Of a DNA stretch of 64,000 bases, positions 53,811-62,777 are shown piece by piece (positions within the stretch are counted from its first letter, which is position 1; each line of letters starts with the position of its first letter). The notes beneath the pieces are model-generated. The model had not been told where the DNA came from, did no database searches, and was given only the letters and a program-made list of their open reading frames with translations. The DNA is from Micromonospora chaiyaphumensis (GTDB lineage Bacteria; Actinomycetota; Actinomycetes; Mycobacteriales; Micromonosporaceae). The position numbers were made by a program, and so were the translations under genes. The DNA lies in assembly GCF_900091435.1 (NCBI RefSeq), contig NZ_FMCS01000008.1, positions 186,001 to 250,000 of the forward strand, written 5' to 3'.

Positions 53811-54596
53811 GTGGACCGCTACGCCCGATGGAACGCGCTGCTCGAGATGCTGACCGACAGCGGCCGGGTCAGCGTCGAGGAGGCGGCCGAGCGCCTGGAC
53901 GTCTCCCAGGCCACCATCCGGCGTGACTTCGACCAGCTCGCCCAGCAGCAGATGATCACACGGACCCGGGGTGGCGCGGTCGCCAACGGCGTCTCCTACG
54001 ACCTGCCGCTGCGCTACAAGACGGCCAAGCACTCGGCGGAGAAGCAGCGGATCGGCGCGGCCGCCGCCGCGCTCGTCTCCCCGGGCACCGTGGTCGGGCT
54101 GAACGGCGGCACCACGAGCACCGAGGTGGCCCGGGCGCTGGCCGTGCGCCCCGACCTGAACACCAGCGCCGAGGGTGCCCAGCTCACCGTGGTCACCAAC
54201 GCCTTGAACATCGCCAACGAGCTGCTGGTCCGCTCGCGGATGAAGGTGGTGGTGGCCGGCGGCGTGGTCCGGCCGAAGTCGTTCGAACTGGTCGGCCCGC
54301 TGGGCGGGGCCCTGCTGCGCGAGGTGACCCTGGACGTGGCGCTGCTCGGCGTGGACGCCATCGACCCGCAGCTCGGCGCCGCCGCCCATCACGAGGGCGA
54401 GGCGGCCATGAACAGCCTCATGGTGGCCCGGGCCAAGCGGGTCGTGGTCATCGCCGACTCGTCCAAGCTGGGCGGACACGCGTTCGCCCGGATCTGCCCG
54501 GTGGACCGGGTGGAGACGCTGGTGACCGACTCCGGCGCGTCGCCCGCCGTGGTGCAGGCGTTCCGCGACGCCGGCGTGCACGTCGTCTGCGCCTGA
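53811..54596 (+). CDS. DeoR/GlpR family transcriptional regulator
   Basis: A 261-residue repressor. The N-terminal HTH (YARWNALLEMLTDSGRVSVE, AAERLDVSQATIRRDFDQL) is followed by the DeoR sugar-phosphate sensor domain with GLNGGTTSTEVARAL, VVTNALNIANEL and ALLGVDAIDPQLG. The GTG start has GGAGGCCCCCC upstream. It is divergent from the nagA-nagK-SIS operon with clustered repeats between, so it most likely responds to a phosphorylated amino sugar. Confidence 0.93.
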   Translation: MDRYARWNALLEMLTDSGRVSVEEAAERLDVSQATIRRDFDQLAQQQMITRTRGGAVANGVSYDLPLRYKTAKHSAEKQRIGAAAAALVSPGTVVGLNGGTTSTEVARALAVRPDLNTSAEGAQLTVVTNALNIANELLVRSRMKVVVAGGVVRPKSFELVGPLGGALLREVTLDVALLGVDAIDPQLGAAAHHEGEAAMNSLMVARAKRVVVIADSSKLGGHAFARICPVDRVETLVTDSGASPAVVQAFRDAGVHVVCA

Positions 54597-54662
54597 CGCC
54601 TCCTCTCCTCCGCCGGCGCCACGTCCCGGCGCGCCTGATCCCGAATCCGGGAAAACCCCGAT

Positions 54663-54702
54663 GCATACCGGGTATTGTCTCCGCCTGCATACCGCGTATG
54701 GT
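54663..54702 (+). promoter_or_regulatory. promoter overlapped by twin inverted repeats, ABC exporter operon
   Basis: GCATACCGGGTATTG (54663) and GCATACCGCGTATGG (54688) are 25 bp apart, each with ATAC/GTAT arms. A TTGTCT -35 (54675-54680), 16-nt spacer and TATGGT -10 (54697-54702) overlap them, so a bound dimer would block the promoter. A GntR- or PadR-type regulator is likely but is not adjacent. Confidence 0.5.
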
Positions 54703-54737
54703 GTCGAGCTGACACCTACTCATCGGGGGAGGTCAGC

Positions 54738-55745
54738 TTGTCGGCTGTCCTGGAGATCGAAGGTCTCCGCAAGACGTACCGGAGCCGGAAACGCGGGGTC
54801 CGCCACGCGCTCGACGGCTTCGACATGCGGGTCGAGGCCGGCCAGGTGCACGGCTTCCTCGGCCCCAACGGCTCGGGCAAGACCACCACGCTGCGGACGC
54901 TGCTCGGCCTGATCCGGCCCAACGGCGGCCGGATGGCCATCCTCGGCCAGGAGCTGCCGCAGGCGCTGCCCGCGGTCGCCGGCCAGGTCGGGGCCATCGT
55001 GGAGAGCCCGCAGTTCTTCCCGCACTTCTCCGCCCGGGACACCCTCGGCCTGCTCGCGCAGGCCGGTGAGCTGCCCAGGCAGCGGGTCGACGAGGTGCTG
55101 GAGCTGGTCGGCCTGCGCGACCGGGCCGGGGAGCGGGTGAAGACCTACTCGCTCGGCATGAAGCAGCGGCTCGCCGTCGCGTCCGCGCTGCTGAAGAACC
55201 CGAAGCTGCTGATCCTCGACGAGCCGGCCAACGGCCTCGACCCGGGCGGCATCCGGGAGATGCGCACCCTGATGCGCGACCTCGCCGCCGCCGGGATGAC
55301 CGTCGTGCTCTCCAGCCACATCCTCGGCGAGATCCAGCTCATCTGCGACTCGGTCACCATCATCTCGCTGGGCCGGCGGGTCGCGTTCGGGCCGGTCGAC
55401 GAGGTGCTGGCCGCGCACTCGCAGGGCGCCGTGCGGGTCCGCCTGGAGGCGGTCACCGACCTGCCGCAGGCCGCCGAGACGCTGACCCGGGCCGGGATCC
55501 GGGTCGCCGCCGAGCCCGACCATCTGATGCTCGCCGGCGTCGACAAGCCGGCCACGGTGAGTCGCGTCCTCGCCGAGCAGGGCCTCTACGTCAGCGAGCT
55601 GACCCCGGTCGCCGTCGACCTGGAGAGCGTCTTCCTCGAACTGACCGCCACCGCGCCGGTTCCCGGCCAGCACCGGCAGGTCGACCAGTCCACGAAGGTC
55701 GGTGAGCCGGGCAGCGGCGCCACCACGGGAGGTTGGGGCGCATGA
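54738..55745 (+). CDS. ABC transporter ATP-binding protein
   Basis: A 335-residue ATPase of the drug/lantibiotic export (BcrA-like) type. Walker A is GPNGSGKTTT, the signature is YSLGMKQRL in place of LSGGQ (normal for this group), Walker B is LLILDEPANGLDP, and the switch His is in SSHILGE. The C-terminal 110 residues form the usual regulatory tail. The TTG at 54738 with GGGGAGG upstream is chosen; upstream in-frame starts lie in the operator. It overlaps the permease gene by ATGA. Confidence 0.9.
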   Translation: MSAVLEIEGLRKTYRSRKRGVRHALDGFDMRVEAGQVHGFLGPNGSGKTTTLRTLLGLIRPNGGRMAILGQELPQALPAVAGQVGAIVESPQFFPHFSARDTLGLLAQAGELPRQRVDEVLELVGLRDRAGERVKTYSLGMKQRLAVASALLKNPKLLILDEPANGLDPGGIREMRTLMRDLAAAGMTVVLSSHILGEIQLICDSVTIISLGRRVAFGPVDEVLAAHSQGAVRVRLEAVTDLPQAAETLTRAGIRVAAEPDHLMLAGVDKPATVSRVLAEQGLYVSELTPVAVDLESVFLELTATAPVPGQHRQVDQSTKVGEPGSGATTGGWGA

Positions 55746-56758
55746 GCCTGTACGTCACCGAACTGCGCCGGCTCAGCAAGCGCCGGGTCACCCGGCTGCT
55801 GCTGGTCCTGCTCCTGCTCGGCCTGGCCACGGTGGCCACCGCGTTCAGCTTCTCCAGCCACCAGCTCTCCAAGGAGACGGTCGCGGCCGCCCAGGTCGAG
55901 TCCGAGGCCCAGTACCAGCGGGCCCTGGAGGACTGGAAGAAGACGGTCGCCGACTGCGACGCCGCCAAGGCCCGGGGCGACCAGGACACCGAGGAACGGT
56001 ACGGCCCGAACTGCGGCCGGGACTGGCAGCCGCAGCGCGAGATGTTCGACCCGAAGTGGAACCTGCCCTACCAGTTCGACTTCCGGGCCGAGTTCCCCAT
56101 GTTCATCGCGGTCTTCGCCGGGGCGGTGGCGCTCTTCGCGTTCATCGTCGGCGCCTCCTACGTGGGCGCCGAGTGGAGCACCGGCGGGATGATGAACCTG
56201 CTGCTCTGGCGACCGAAACGGCTCGCCGTGCTGGGCACCAAGCTGGCCGCGCTGCTCACCACGGTGCTCGGGGTGAGCGTGGTGCTCGGCGCCTTCTGGA
56301 CGCTCGCCTTCTGGCTCATCGGCCGCTACCGGGGGACCACCGCCAAGGTGACCGCCGGGGTGTGGCAGTCCATCGGCCTCGACGGCCTGCGGGCGGTCGG
56401 GCTGGTCCTGGCCGTCGGCGCGGTCGCCTTCGCGCTCGCCTCGCTGGGGCGGCACACCGCGATGGCGCTCGGCGCGGCCGTGGCGCTCTTCGCGATCAGC
56501 GAGATCGGCATCCGGATCGCGGTCGCCGTGCTCTCCGTGCCGTTCGGTGAGCGCTACGTCCTGTCCACGTACGCCCAGTCGTGGTTCATGAAGCAGGTGG
56601 AACTGTTCGACTACGACACCTGCCAGTTCGCCAAGGGCGCGTGCGAACCGGCCAAGCTCGTGGTCACCTGGCAGCAGTCGGCCCTGGTGTTCGGGGTGGG
56701 CGCCGCCGCGGTGCTGATCGGCGCGTTCTGGTCGATGCGCCGGCGGGACATCGCCTGA
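55742..56758 (+). CDS. ABC transporter permease (ABC-2 like)
   Basis: A 338-residue membrane protein with a helix near residues 18-40 (LLLVLLLLGLATVATAF), a 100-residue extracytoplasmic loop containing three Cys (DCDAAKARGDQD and YGPNCGRDWQ), then five more helices. FIVGASYVGAEWSTGGMMNL is the typical motif of ABC-2 permeases. GGAGGTTGGGGCGC precedes its ATG. With the ATPase it forms a two-gene exporter or resistance unit. The cargo is unknown. Confidence 0.88.
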   Translation: MSLYVTELRRLSKRRVTRLLLVLLLLGLATVATAFSFSSHQLSKETVAAAQVESEAQYQRALEDWKKTVADCDAAKARGDQDTEERYGPNCGRDWQPQREMFDPKWNLPYQFDFRAEFPMFIAVFAGAVALFAFIVGASYVGAEWSTGGMMNLLLWRPKRLAVLGTKLAALLTTVLGVSVVLGAFWTLAFWLIGRYRGTTAKVTAGVWQSIGLDGLRAVGLVLAVGAVAFALASLGRHTAMALGAAVALFAISEIGIRIAVAVLSVPFGERYVLSTYAQSWFMKQVELFDYDTCQFAKGACEPAKLVVTWQQSALVFGVGAAAVLIGAFWSMRRRDIA

Positions 56759-56864
56759 CCGGCGCGCACCCCGCGTCCGATGCGGGCCGGGCGGACCCTG
56801 GTTAGGCTGGGGTCCCCCGGCCGGCGTCGTCGCGCCGGTCGCCCCGTCCCGCTGAGGAGCGCCA

Positions 56865-57278
56865 TTGCCCGCCGACGCCACGGAGCGGGCCGCCACCGAC
56901 CGGCCCGAGCCGTCCGGGACCACCGACGTCGCGCGCCGGGAGGCCGGCGTGACCGTCCCGCCGCCCCGCTCCGCCCCCGCCGTCGAGGCCGCGCCGCCCG
57001 ACGACGGGCCGGCGGAGTCCGCTCCGGCCGCGGAGCCGGAGGAGGCCGACGGGCTGACCGAGCGGGAGCGGCGCATCCTCGCCTTCGAGCAGCAGTGGTG
57101 GAAGCACGCGGGCGCCAAGGAACAGGCCATCCGGGACACCTTCGGGCTCTCCGCGACCCGCTACTACCAGCTGCTCAATGCCCTGCTCGACCAGCCGGCC
57201 GCGCTCGCCGCCGAGCCGGTGCTGGTCGGCCGGCTGCGCCGCCTGCGCTCGTCCCGGGCCCGGAACCGGCGGCGCTGA
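56865..57278 (+). CDS. DUF3263 helix-turn-helix protein
   Basis: A 137-residue protein. The first 60 residues are a disordered Pro/Ala/Glu-rich extension. The rest is the DUF3263 domain: LTERERRILAFEQQWWKHAG, AKEQAIRDTFGLSATRYYQL and LNALLDQPAAL, which forms a winged-helix-like DNA-binding unit. An Arg-rich tail follows. The start is a TTG with GAGGAG five bases upstream. Its role is unknown, but the family is conserved in actinobacteria. Confidence 0.82.
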   Translation: MPADATERAATDRPEPSGTTDVARREAGVTVPPPRSAPAVEAAPPDDGPAESAPAAEPEEADGLTERERRILAFEQQWWKHAGAKEQAIRDTFGLSATRYYQLLNALLDQPAALAAEPVLVGRLRRLRSSRARNRRR

Positions 57279-57366
57279 GCGGTTGGACCGCCCTCGGGTC
57301 CGCCCGCCCCGGCATGGGCTCCGGCGCTCCGGGTAGGCGGCGGGCGGCGACGGAGGGAGCAGACGG

Positions 57367-58269
57367 ATGGGGGCACCAGACCGCCGGTACCCGATCGGCA
57401 GCCGGCCGGCCCGGCCGGTCGGGACGGCGCCGATGATGCGGGTACGCTCCGCCTCCGATCCGGCCCCCGGCCGGCTGGAGAACGAGGACGTGGTCTTCCG
57501 GTTCGGCCCGCTGGTCGGTGTCCTCGACGGGGCCACCGTGCCCGAGGGCTTCGACACCGGCTGCGTGCACGGCCCGGCGTGGTACGTGCGGCACCTGGCC
57601 GCCCGGATCGGCCTGGCCGTCGCGGCCCGCCCGGCGGCCACGCTCATGAGCAGCCTGGCGGCGGCCATCCTGGCGGTGCGGGCGGACCACGGCGGCGAGT
57701 GCGACCTGGACCATCCGGGCACCCCGTCCTCCACGGTCTGTCTCCTCCGGGAGGGTGGCGACCAGGTGGACTACCTGGTGCTCTGCGACAGCCCGCTGGT
57801 GCTCGACACCGGCGACGGGATCGCCGTGGTCTCCGACGACCGGCTGGACGCGGCGCTGGTGGACCTGCGCCGGACCGCCGCCGCGCTGCCGGACGGGGAC
57901 GTCGACGCGGCGACCCGGTTCCGCCGGGCGGTGACCCTGCAGCGGACCCGGATGAACCGGACCCACGGCTACTGGGCGGCCGCGACCGACCCGGACGCCG
58001 CGTACCACGCGGTGACCGGGACGTTGCCGCTGCGCGGGCCGGGGGCGTTGCGACGGGCCGCCCTGCTCAGCGACGGCGCCTCCTGCGCGGTCGACCAGTT
58101 CGGCCTCTTCGACTGGGCCGGCCTGCTCGACGTGACGGCGACCGAGGGCCCGGAAGGGCTGATCGACCGGGTCCGGGCGGCCGAGCGGGACCACCCCGAC
58201 CGGTTGCGCCGGCGCAAGCGGAGCGACGACGCCTCGGTGGCGCTCTGCGAGTTCGCCCCGGCCGAGTGA
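57367..58269 (+). CDS. PP2C-like domain protein
   Basis: A 300-residue protein whose layout follows PP2C phosphatases: RLENEDVVFRFGPLVGVLDG early (normally the first metal Asp), LLSDGASCAVDQFG in the middle-late part and a final RRKRSDDASVALCEFAP. Some metal-binding Asp positions look conserved, but other canonical motifs are weak, so it may be a divergent or inactive member. GGAGGGAG lies seven bases before the ATG. It follows the DUF3263 gene closely. Confidence 0.72.
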   Translation: MGAPDRRYPIGSRPARPVGTAPMMRVRSASDPAPGRLENEDVVFRFGPLVGVLDGATVPEGFDTGCVHGPAWYVRHLAARIGLAVAARPAATLMSSLAAAILAVRADHGGECDLDHPGTPSSTVCLLREGGDQVDYLVLCDSPLVLDTGDGIAVVSDDRLDAALVDLRRTAAALPDGDVDAATRFRRAVTLQRTRMNRTHGYWAAATDPDAAYHAVTGTLPLRGPGALRRAALLSDGASCAVDQFGLFDWAGLLDVTATEGPEGLIDRVRAAERDHPDRLRRRKRSDDASVALCEFAPAE

Positions 58270-58420
58270 GCACCCTCACCGCGAAGACGGGCCGGTCGGC
58301 TGACAACGGAGCGTGAGGCGGAACACCCCGGGGGTACGACCGGCCGACCCCCTCCACCGGACCGGCAGTCCGCGCCCAAAGGGGTGGACTTGGGCCGGTA
58401 CGACCGGCAGACTACGGCTC

Positions 58421-58930
58421 GTGAGGGGTGCCGTACGACTGGAGCCGGTGGACGAAGGCAACCTGGAGCCGTTGCTCTCCGTAGCGGCTGCCGAGGCGGA
58501 GCCGGAGGATGTCATGCCCCCGGTGCAGGCCCCGGCCGGCTGGTCGCTGGCCCGCCGGGAGGCCTTCCGCGAGTTCTACCGGGCGAGCTTCGGCGGGCTG
58601 GACGGCCCGACCCGCACCCGCATGTACGCGATCGTCGCCGGTGGCGAGGTGGTCGGCATGGTCCGGATGACCCGCTGCGACGAGCCGGGGACGGTGGAGA
58701 CCGGGATGTGGCTGGGCCGCTCGGCGCGGGGCCAGGGGCTCGGCGCGGCGGCCCTGCGGGAGCTGCTGCACGCCGCCGCTGCCGCCGGCATGCACTCGGT
58801 CGTGGCCGAGACGACACCGGACAACCAGGGCGCCGTGTCGGTTCTTCGTAAATGCGGTGCGGAATTGCGCGAGGAAAACGGAAAACTGCGCGCGAAAATG
58901 TGTCTCGATTCGGCTCTGCCGACGCATTGA
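58421..58930 (+). CDS. GNAT family acetyltransferase
   Basis: A 169-residue N-acetyltransferase. The acetyl-CoA loop is GRSARGQGLGAAALRELLHA, preceded by strand VVGMVRMTRCDEPGTVETGM and followed by VVAETTPDNQGAVSVLRKCG, the standard GNAT order. The GTG at 58421 gives the family N-terminus VRLEPVDEGNLEPLL. The last 30 codons and the next 290 bp are markedly less GC-rich than the surroundings. Substrate unknown. Confidence 0.85.
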   Translation: MRGAVRLEPVDEGNLEPLLSVAAAEAEPEDVMPPVQAPAGWSLARREAFREFYRASFGGLDGPTRTRMYAIVAGGEVVGMVRMTRCDEPGTVETGMWLGRSARGQGLGAAALRELLHAAAAAGMHSVVAETTPDNQGAVSVLRKCGAELREENGKLRAKMCLDSALPTH

Positions 58931-58984
58931 ATGGCTGATTGCCCTCAGTCAAGCGTTTTGAGTTCTCCCTGGTCCGCTCGGGCT

Positions 58985-59094
58985 GTCTGACCGTTTTGCG
59001 TGGTCTGACCGGGACCTGGCCGGGTTTCCAATTCCGCAGTTAAATGCGTCTCCATGGCTCCGCCGGAATGTTTTGCCGGTGGGGTGACGGGTAC
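58985..59094 (+). promoter_or_regulatory. sigma-B-like stress promoter of the gas vesicle cluster
   Basis: GTTT (59070-59073), 15 nt and GGGTAC (59089-59094) match the actinobacterial sigma-B/H pattern GNNT-N14-16-GGGTA(C/T). Upstream, GTCTGACCG occurs twice, 18 bp apart (58985 and 59003), a possible regulator site. The leader is about 115 nt. The 290-bp gap holds no other gene. Confidence 0.55.
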
Positions 59095-59219
59095 TGCCCG
59101 CCGGGTCCGCTGATACGGAACGTCGGTCGCAGGCCCCTTTCCGCTGATCCCCGGCAGCTGTCTTTCCGGGCCTGCTCCAGATGAGGTGTCCGCTTCCGCC
59201 GGGGAGCGAAGGAGAACTG

Positions 59220-59672
59220 ATGAAGAGCGGAGCACGGGTAGCGCTGGCGGTGGGCTTCGGCTACCTCCTCGGGCGCCGGAAGAAGATGCGTACCGCCCTC
59301 ACCCTGGCCGCCGCCGTGGCGGCCGGGCGGGCCAGCCAGCGACCGGGCGGGCTGAAGCAGCTCGGCACGGACCTGTTGAACGTCCCCCAGCTCGGCGGCC
59401 TCGGCAAGCTGGGCGCCCCGCTGGCGACGGCCGGCAAGGCCGCGGCGACCGCGGCCGCGGGCAGCGGCATCGACGCGCTCAGCGGCAAGCTGCGGGGCAG
59501 CGCCGACGCGCTGCGCCGGAAGTCCGGCGGCGGCCCGCCGGAGGAGGAGGCGGCAGGGGGCCAGCGCTCGGCCGCCGACGACGAGGAGGAGCTGGACGAG
59601 CAGCCCACCGCGGAGGACGAGACGGACCGGGGCGGGCGCCCGGTCGTCGCGCGACGGCAGCGGGGGCGGTGA
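59220..59672 (+). CDS. gas vesicle cluster protein, GvpY-like
   Basis: A 150-residue protein that opens the gas vesicle cluster. The N-terminus (MKSGARVALAVGFGYLLGRR, KKMRTALTLAAAVAAGRAS) has a short amphipathic or membrane-like helix, then Gly/Leu/Ala-rich sequence (QLGGLGKLGAPLATAGKAAA) and an acidic tail (ADDEEELDEQPTAEDE). Position and composition match the unnamed gene that precedes the SRPBCC gene in Streptomyces clusters (sometimes called gvpY). AAGGAGAACTG precedes the ATG. Its molecular role is unknown. Confidence 0.6.
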   Translation: MKSGARVALAVGFGYLLGRRKKMRTALTLAAAVAAGRASQRPGGLKQLGTDLLNVPQLGGLGKLGAPLATAGKAAATAAAGSGIDALSGKLRGSADALRRKSGGGPPEEEAAGGQRSAADDEEELDEQPTAEDETDRGGRPVVARRQRGR

Positions 59673-59674
59673 CC

Positions 59675-60898
59675 ATGGCGACCAGCAACCTCACGGACCG
59701 GGCCCGGGAGCAGCTCGGCGGCGAGCTGCGCAACCTGGCCTCGGCCATCGGCGAGCGGGCCGTGCACGTGGTCACCGAGCGGATCACCGGCGCCACCGGA
59801 CGGCTCAGCGAGTACGCCAAGCAGGGCGGTGGCCCTGGCCTGGTCGCCGCCGCCACCGGCGCCCAGAAGCTCGCCGAGGGCCACTCCCCGGTCAAGGCCA
59901 TGTTCCATGCCGGCCTGGCCGGCGGTAAGGAGAAGTTGATGTCGGCGTTCGGCGGCGGCAAGGGCGGCAAGGGCGGCGGCAAGAAGCTCAAGGTCACCAA
60001 CATCGTCGAGACCATCGAGGTCGGCGTGCCGGTCCGGGTCGCCTACAACCAGTGGACCCAGTTCGGCGACTTCCCGAGCTTCATGAAGAAGGTCGAGCAG
60101 GCCGACTGGGACTCGGACGGGAAGATGACCTGGAAGGCCCAGGTCTTCTGGTCGCACCGGACCTGGGAGTCGACCATCGTCCGGCAGATCCCGGACCGGC
60201 TCATCCACTGGCGGTCCAAGGGCGAGAAGGGTTCCGTCGACGGCACCGTCAGCTTCCACGAGGTCGCTCCCGAGCTGACCAGGATCCTGGTCGTGCTCGA
60301 GTACCACCCGCAGGGCCTTTTCGAGCACACCGGCAACCTGTGGCGCGCCCAGGGCCGCCGGGTCCGGCTGGAGCTGAAGCACTTCGTCCGGCACGTGATG
60401 ACGCAGACCGTGCTCGACCCCGAGTCGGTCGAGGGCTGGCGCGGTGAGATCGAGGACTCCGAGGTGGTCAAGGACCACGAGACCGCCCTCCGCGAGGAGC
60501 AGGAGGCCCGCGAGGAGCGCGAGGGCCGCGAGGAGCGGGAGGCCCGCGGGCGGGGCCGCGCCGAGGAGCCCGAGGAGGAGCCCGAGGAGGAGCCGGAGGA
60601 GGAGCGCCGGCCCGCCCCGCGCGGCCGCCGCCGGCCACCGCCGCCGCGTCGCCGTCCCGCCCCCGACGAGGAGGAGTACGCGGACTACGACGAGGGCGAC
60701 GACTTCGACGACGACGAGTACGCCGAGGAGCCCGAGGAGCAGGAGCCGCCGCGCCGCCGCGCGCCCGAACGGGCGCGCCGCCCCCAGCCGCGCGAGGAGC
60801 GGGAGGCGCGCCCCGAGCGCCCGCGCCCGGTCCGGCGGGCTCCCGAGACACCACGACGGCCGGTGGTACGCCGCCGGCGGGAGGAGCGTGAGGAATGA
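59675..60898 (+). CDS. gas vesicle cluster SRPBCC protein, GvpZ-like
   Basis: A 407-residue protein in three parts. An N-terminal helical region ([20 protein letters not shown]) is followed by an SRPBCC/START-like domain at about 105-260 ([59 protein letters not shown]). The last 140 residues are very long, charged and low complexity, with Glu-rich and Arg/Pro-rich blocks. It is similar to the SRPBCC gene of Streptomyces gvp clusters (gvpZ). It may bind a hydrophobic surface during vesicle assembly; this is inferred. It overlaps gvpA by ATGA. Confidence 0.75.
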   Translation: MATSNLTDRAREQLGGELRNLASAIGERAVHVVTERITGATGRLSEYAKQGGGPGLVAAATGAQKLAEGHSPVKAMFHAGLAGGKEKLMSAFGGGKGGKGGGKKLKVTNIVETIEVGVPVRVAYNQWTQFGDFPSFMKKVEQADWDSDGKMTWKAQVFWSHRTWESTIVRQIPDRLIHWRSKGEKGSVDGTVSFHEVAPELTRILVVLEYHPQGLFEHTGNLWRAQGRRVRLELKHFVRHVMTQTVLDPESVEGWRGEIEDSEVVKDHETALREEQEAREEREGREEREARGRGRAEEPEEEPEEEPEEERRPAPRGRRRPPPPRRRPAPDEEEYADYDEGDDFDDDEYAEEPEEQEPPRRRAPERARRPQPREEREARPERPRPVRRAPETPRRPVVRRRREEREE

Positions 60899-61323
60899 CG
60901 GTGGCCACCACGACGGGACAACCGGGCAGCGCCCTGGAACGCACGAGCGGCGGCGGCGGCGGGACCCTCGCCGACGTCGTGGAGACCGTCCTGGACAAGG
61001 GCGTGGTGATCGACGCCCAGGTGTCGGTCGCCGTGGTCGGTATCCAGCTCCTGGAGATCAACGCACGGATCGTGATCGCCAGCGTCGAGACGTACCTGCG
61101 GTTCGCCGAGGCGGTCGACCGGCTGAGCATCGTGCCGAAGGGCACGAAGGGCCTGCCGGACATGGTCGGTGACGCGGCCGGCGCGGCCACCAAGGGCAAG
61201 GCGATCTCCGGGCTCGGCAAGGCGGCCCAGGAGATCAGCGGCGCGGTGGCCGACTCGCTCCGGGACGGCGGCTCCGAGCGGGAGCGGGAGCGGCCGCGCC
61301 GGCGGCGGGACGAGGAGCGCTGA
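60895..61323 (+). CDS. gvpA: gas vesicle structural protein GvpA
   Basis: The main shell protein. Residues about 22-75 contain the GvpA core: [50 protein letters not shown]. The 142-residue length is much longer than the 70-75 of cyanobacterial GvpA; the extra C-terminal 65 residues are Gly/Ala-rich and end in a strongly charged Arg/Glu stretch, as in actinobacterial versions. It is followed after 1 bp by gvpF. Assembly in this organism is not shown. Confidence 0.9.
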   Translation: MTVATTTGQPGSALERTSGGGGGTLADVVETVLDKGVVIDAQVSVAVVGIQLLEINARIVIASVETYLRFAEAVDRLSIVPKGTKGLPDMVGDAAGAATKGKAISGLGKAAQEISGAVADSLRDGGSERERERPRRRRDEER

Positions 61324-61324
61324 G

Positions 61325-62080
61325 ATGGCTCAGGAGAACGGGCTGTTCATCTACGGCATCGTGCCGTCCGACGTGGAGCCGACCCCCGAGGCCGAGGGGG
61401 TCGGCTCCCCGCCCGGGGAGGTGATCGCGATCCGGCACGGCGAGCTGGCGGCGCTGGTCAGCGAGGTCGGGCTGGAGGAGCCGCTGGGCCGGCCGGCCGA
61501 CCTGACCGCGTACGAGCGGCTGCTCGACGGGACGGCCGTGGTCGCGCCGGTGCTGCCGGTGCGGTTCGGCACGGTGGTGACCGGCGAGGACGCGGTGGAG
61601 GACCTGCTCGCCGCGCACCACGACCGGTTCGCCGCCGCCCTCGACGAGGTCGAGGACCGGCTCCAGTACACCGTGCACGGGCGCTTCGACGAGCAGGAGT
61701 TCATCAGCGGGTTCCTGGCGGAGAACGCCTCCGCCGCGGCGCTCGCCGACGAGGTGCGCGGCCGCCCGGAGATCGAGAGCCGGGAGCAGCGCATCCGGCT
61801 CGGCGAGATGATCAGCCAGGCGGTGGAGCTGCGCCGCGAGGCGGAGAACCGCGACCTGATCGACTCGGTGGGCCGGTACGCCGTGGCGGACGCCGCCCTC
61901 CCGCCCAGCCACGAGCTGGACGCGGTGCGCGTCTCCTTCCTCGTGGAGGGCGACGACGAGGACGCGTTCGTCCAGGCCGTGGAGGACTTCGCCGAGCACC
62001 GGCGGGACCTGATCCGGATGCGGCTGATCGGCCCGCTCGCCCCGTACGACTTCGTCAGCGCACACCAGCTGGTGGAGTGA
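61325..62080 (+). CDS. gvpF: gas vesicle protein GvpF
   Basis: A 251-residue GvpF/GvpL family protein needed for vesicle nucleation. It opens with NGLFIYGIVPSDVEPTPEAE, then IRHGELAALVSEVGLEEPLG, PVLPVRFGTVVTGEDAVEDL, and ends with RMRLIGPLAPYDFVSAHQLV, the standard GvpF order. It lies between gvpA and gvpG as in other actinomycetes. A second, more divergent member (gvpL) is at 63139. Confidence 0.92.
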   Translation: MAQENGLFIYGIVPSDVEPTPEAEGVGSPPGEVIAIRHGELAALVSEVGLEEPLGRPADLTAYERLLDGTAVVAPVLPVRFGTVVTGEDAVEDLLAAHHDRFAAALDEVEDRLQYTVHGRFDEQEFISGFLAENASAAALADEVRGRPEIESREQRIRLGEMISQAVELRREAENRDLIDSVGRYAVADAALPPSHELDAVRVSFLVEGDDEDAFVQAVEDFAEHRRDLIRMRLIGPLAPYDFVSAHQLVE

Positions 62081-62084
62081 CCGC

Positions 62085-62432
62085 GTGGACATCCTGTGGA
62101 CGCTGCTGACCCTGCCGTACGCGCCGGTGCGCGGGCTCACGGCGCTGGTGAAGGTGGTGGCGCGGGAGGCCGAGTCCCAGCAGTACAACCCGGTCAACAT
62201 CCGGCGCGAGCTGGAGGAGCTGGACCGGGCCGCGGCGGCCGGGGACATCACACCGGAGGAGCGGGACCGGGGGCAGCAGCAGGTGCTGGACCGGCTTACC
62301 AGGCCGGCCGCCGGGGCGGACCGTACCCCGCCGCAGCGGGAGGGCGGGCCCCGGCGGCCCGCGCCCGCCCGGCGGGGCACGGCCGGCGGCCGCCGCGGTG
62401 CGGCGCGGCGCGGACGAGGGGGAGGACCATGA
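62085..62432 (+). CDS. gvpG: gas vesicle protein GvpG
   Basis: A 115-residue accessory protein. The first 75 residues are the GvpG domain (LWTLLTLPYAPVRGLTALVK, VVAREAESQQYNPVNIRREL, EELDRAAAAGDITPEERDRG), the rest a Pro/Arg/Gly-rich tail. GTG start, 4 bp after gvpF; it overlaps gvpO by ATGA. Confidence 0.9.
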   Translation: MDILWTLLTLPYAPVRGLTALVKVVAREAESQQYNPVNIRRELEELDRAAAAGDITPEERDRGQQQVLDRLTRPAAGADRTPPQREGGPRRPAPARRGTAGGRRGAARRGRGGGP

Positions 62433-62776
62433 CGGCACGGATCCGGGGTGACGGCGACCGGGAGCGGTGGCGCGACCGGGGCGGTCGGGTCGAGGAGCGG
62501 TATCTCGACGAGGACGACGAGGAGGCGGTCAGCGCGGCCGAGGCGGCCCGGGAGGGGCTGCGCCAGGTCGTCGCGCTGACCGGCAAGGATCCGCTCGGGG
62601 TCACCTCGATCCAGCCCACCGACGACGGCTGGCGCATCGGGGTGGAGGTGGTCGAGGACCACCGCATCCCGGCGTCGACCGACCTGCTCGGCCTCTACGA
62701 GGTCGAGCTGGACATGACCGGCAGCCTGCTCGGCTACCGGCGGACGCGTCGCTACCAGCGCGGCAAGGGGGACTGA
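62429..62776 (+). CDS. gvpO: gas vesicle protein GvpO
   Basis: A 115-residue GvpO. The acidic N-terminus (ERYLDEDDEEAVSAAEAARE) is followed by the core AREGLRQVVALTGKDPLGVT, then DDGWRIGVEVVEDHRIPAST and LLGLYEVELDMTGSLLGYRR, the known GvpO signature with its C-terminal Tyr-Arg-rich end. GGAGGACC precedes the ATG. In Streptomyces gvpO lies at the start of the cluster; here it is in the middle. Confidence 0.92.
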   Translation: MTARIRGDGDRERWRDRGGRVEERYLDEDDEEAVSAAEAAREGLRQVVALTGKDPLGVTSIQPTDDGWRIGVEVVEDHRIPASTDLLGLYEVELDMTGSLLGYRRTRRYQRGKGD

Positions 62777-62777
62777 G

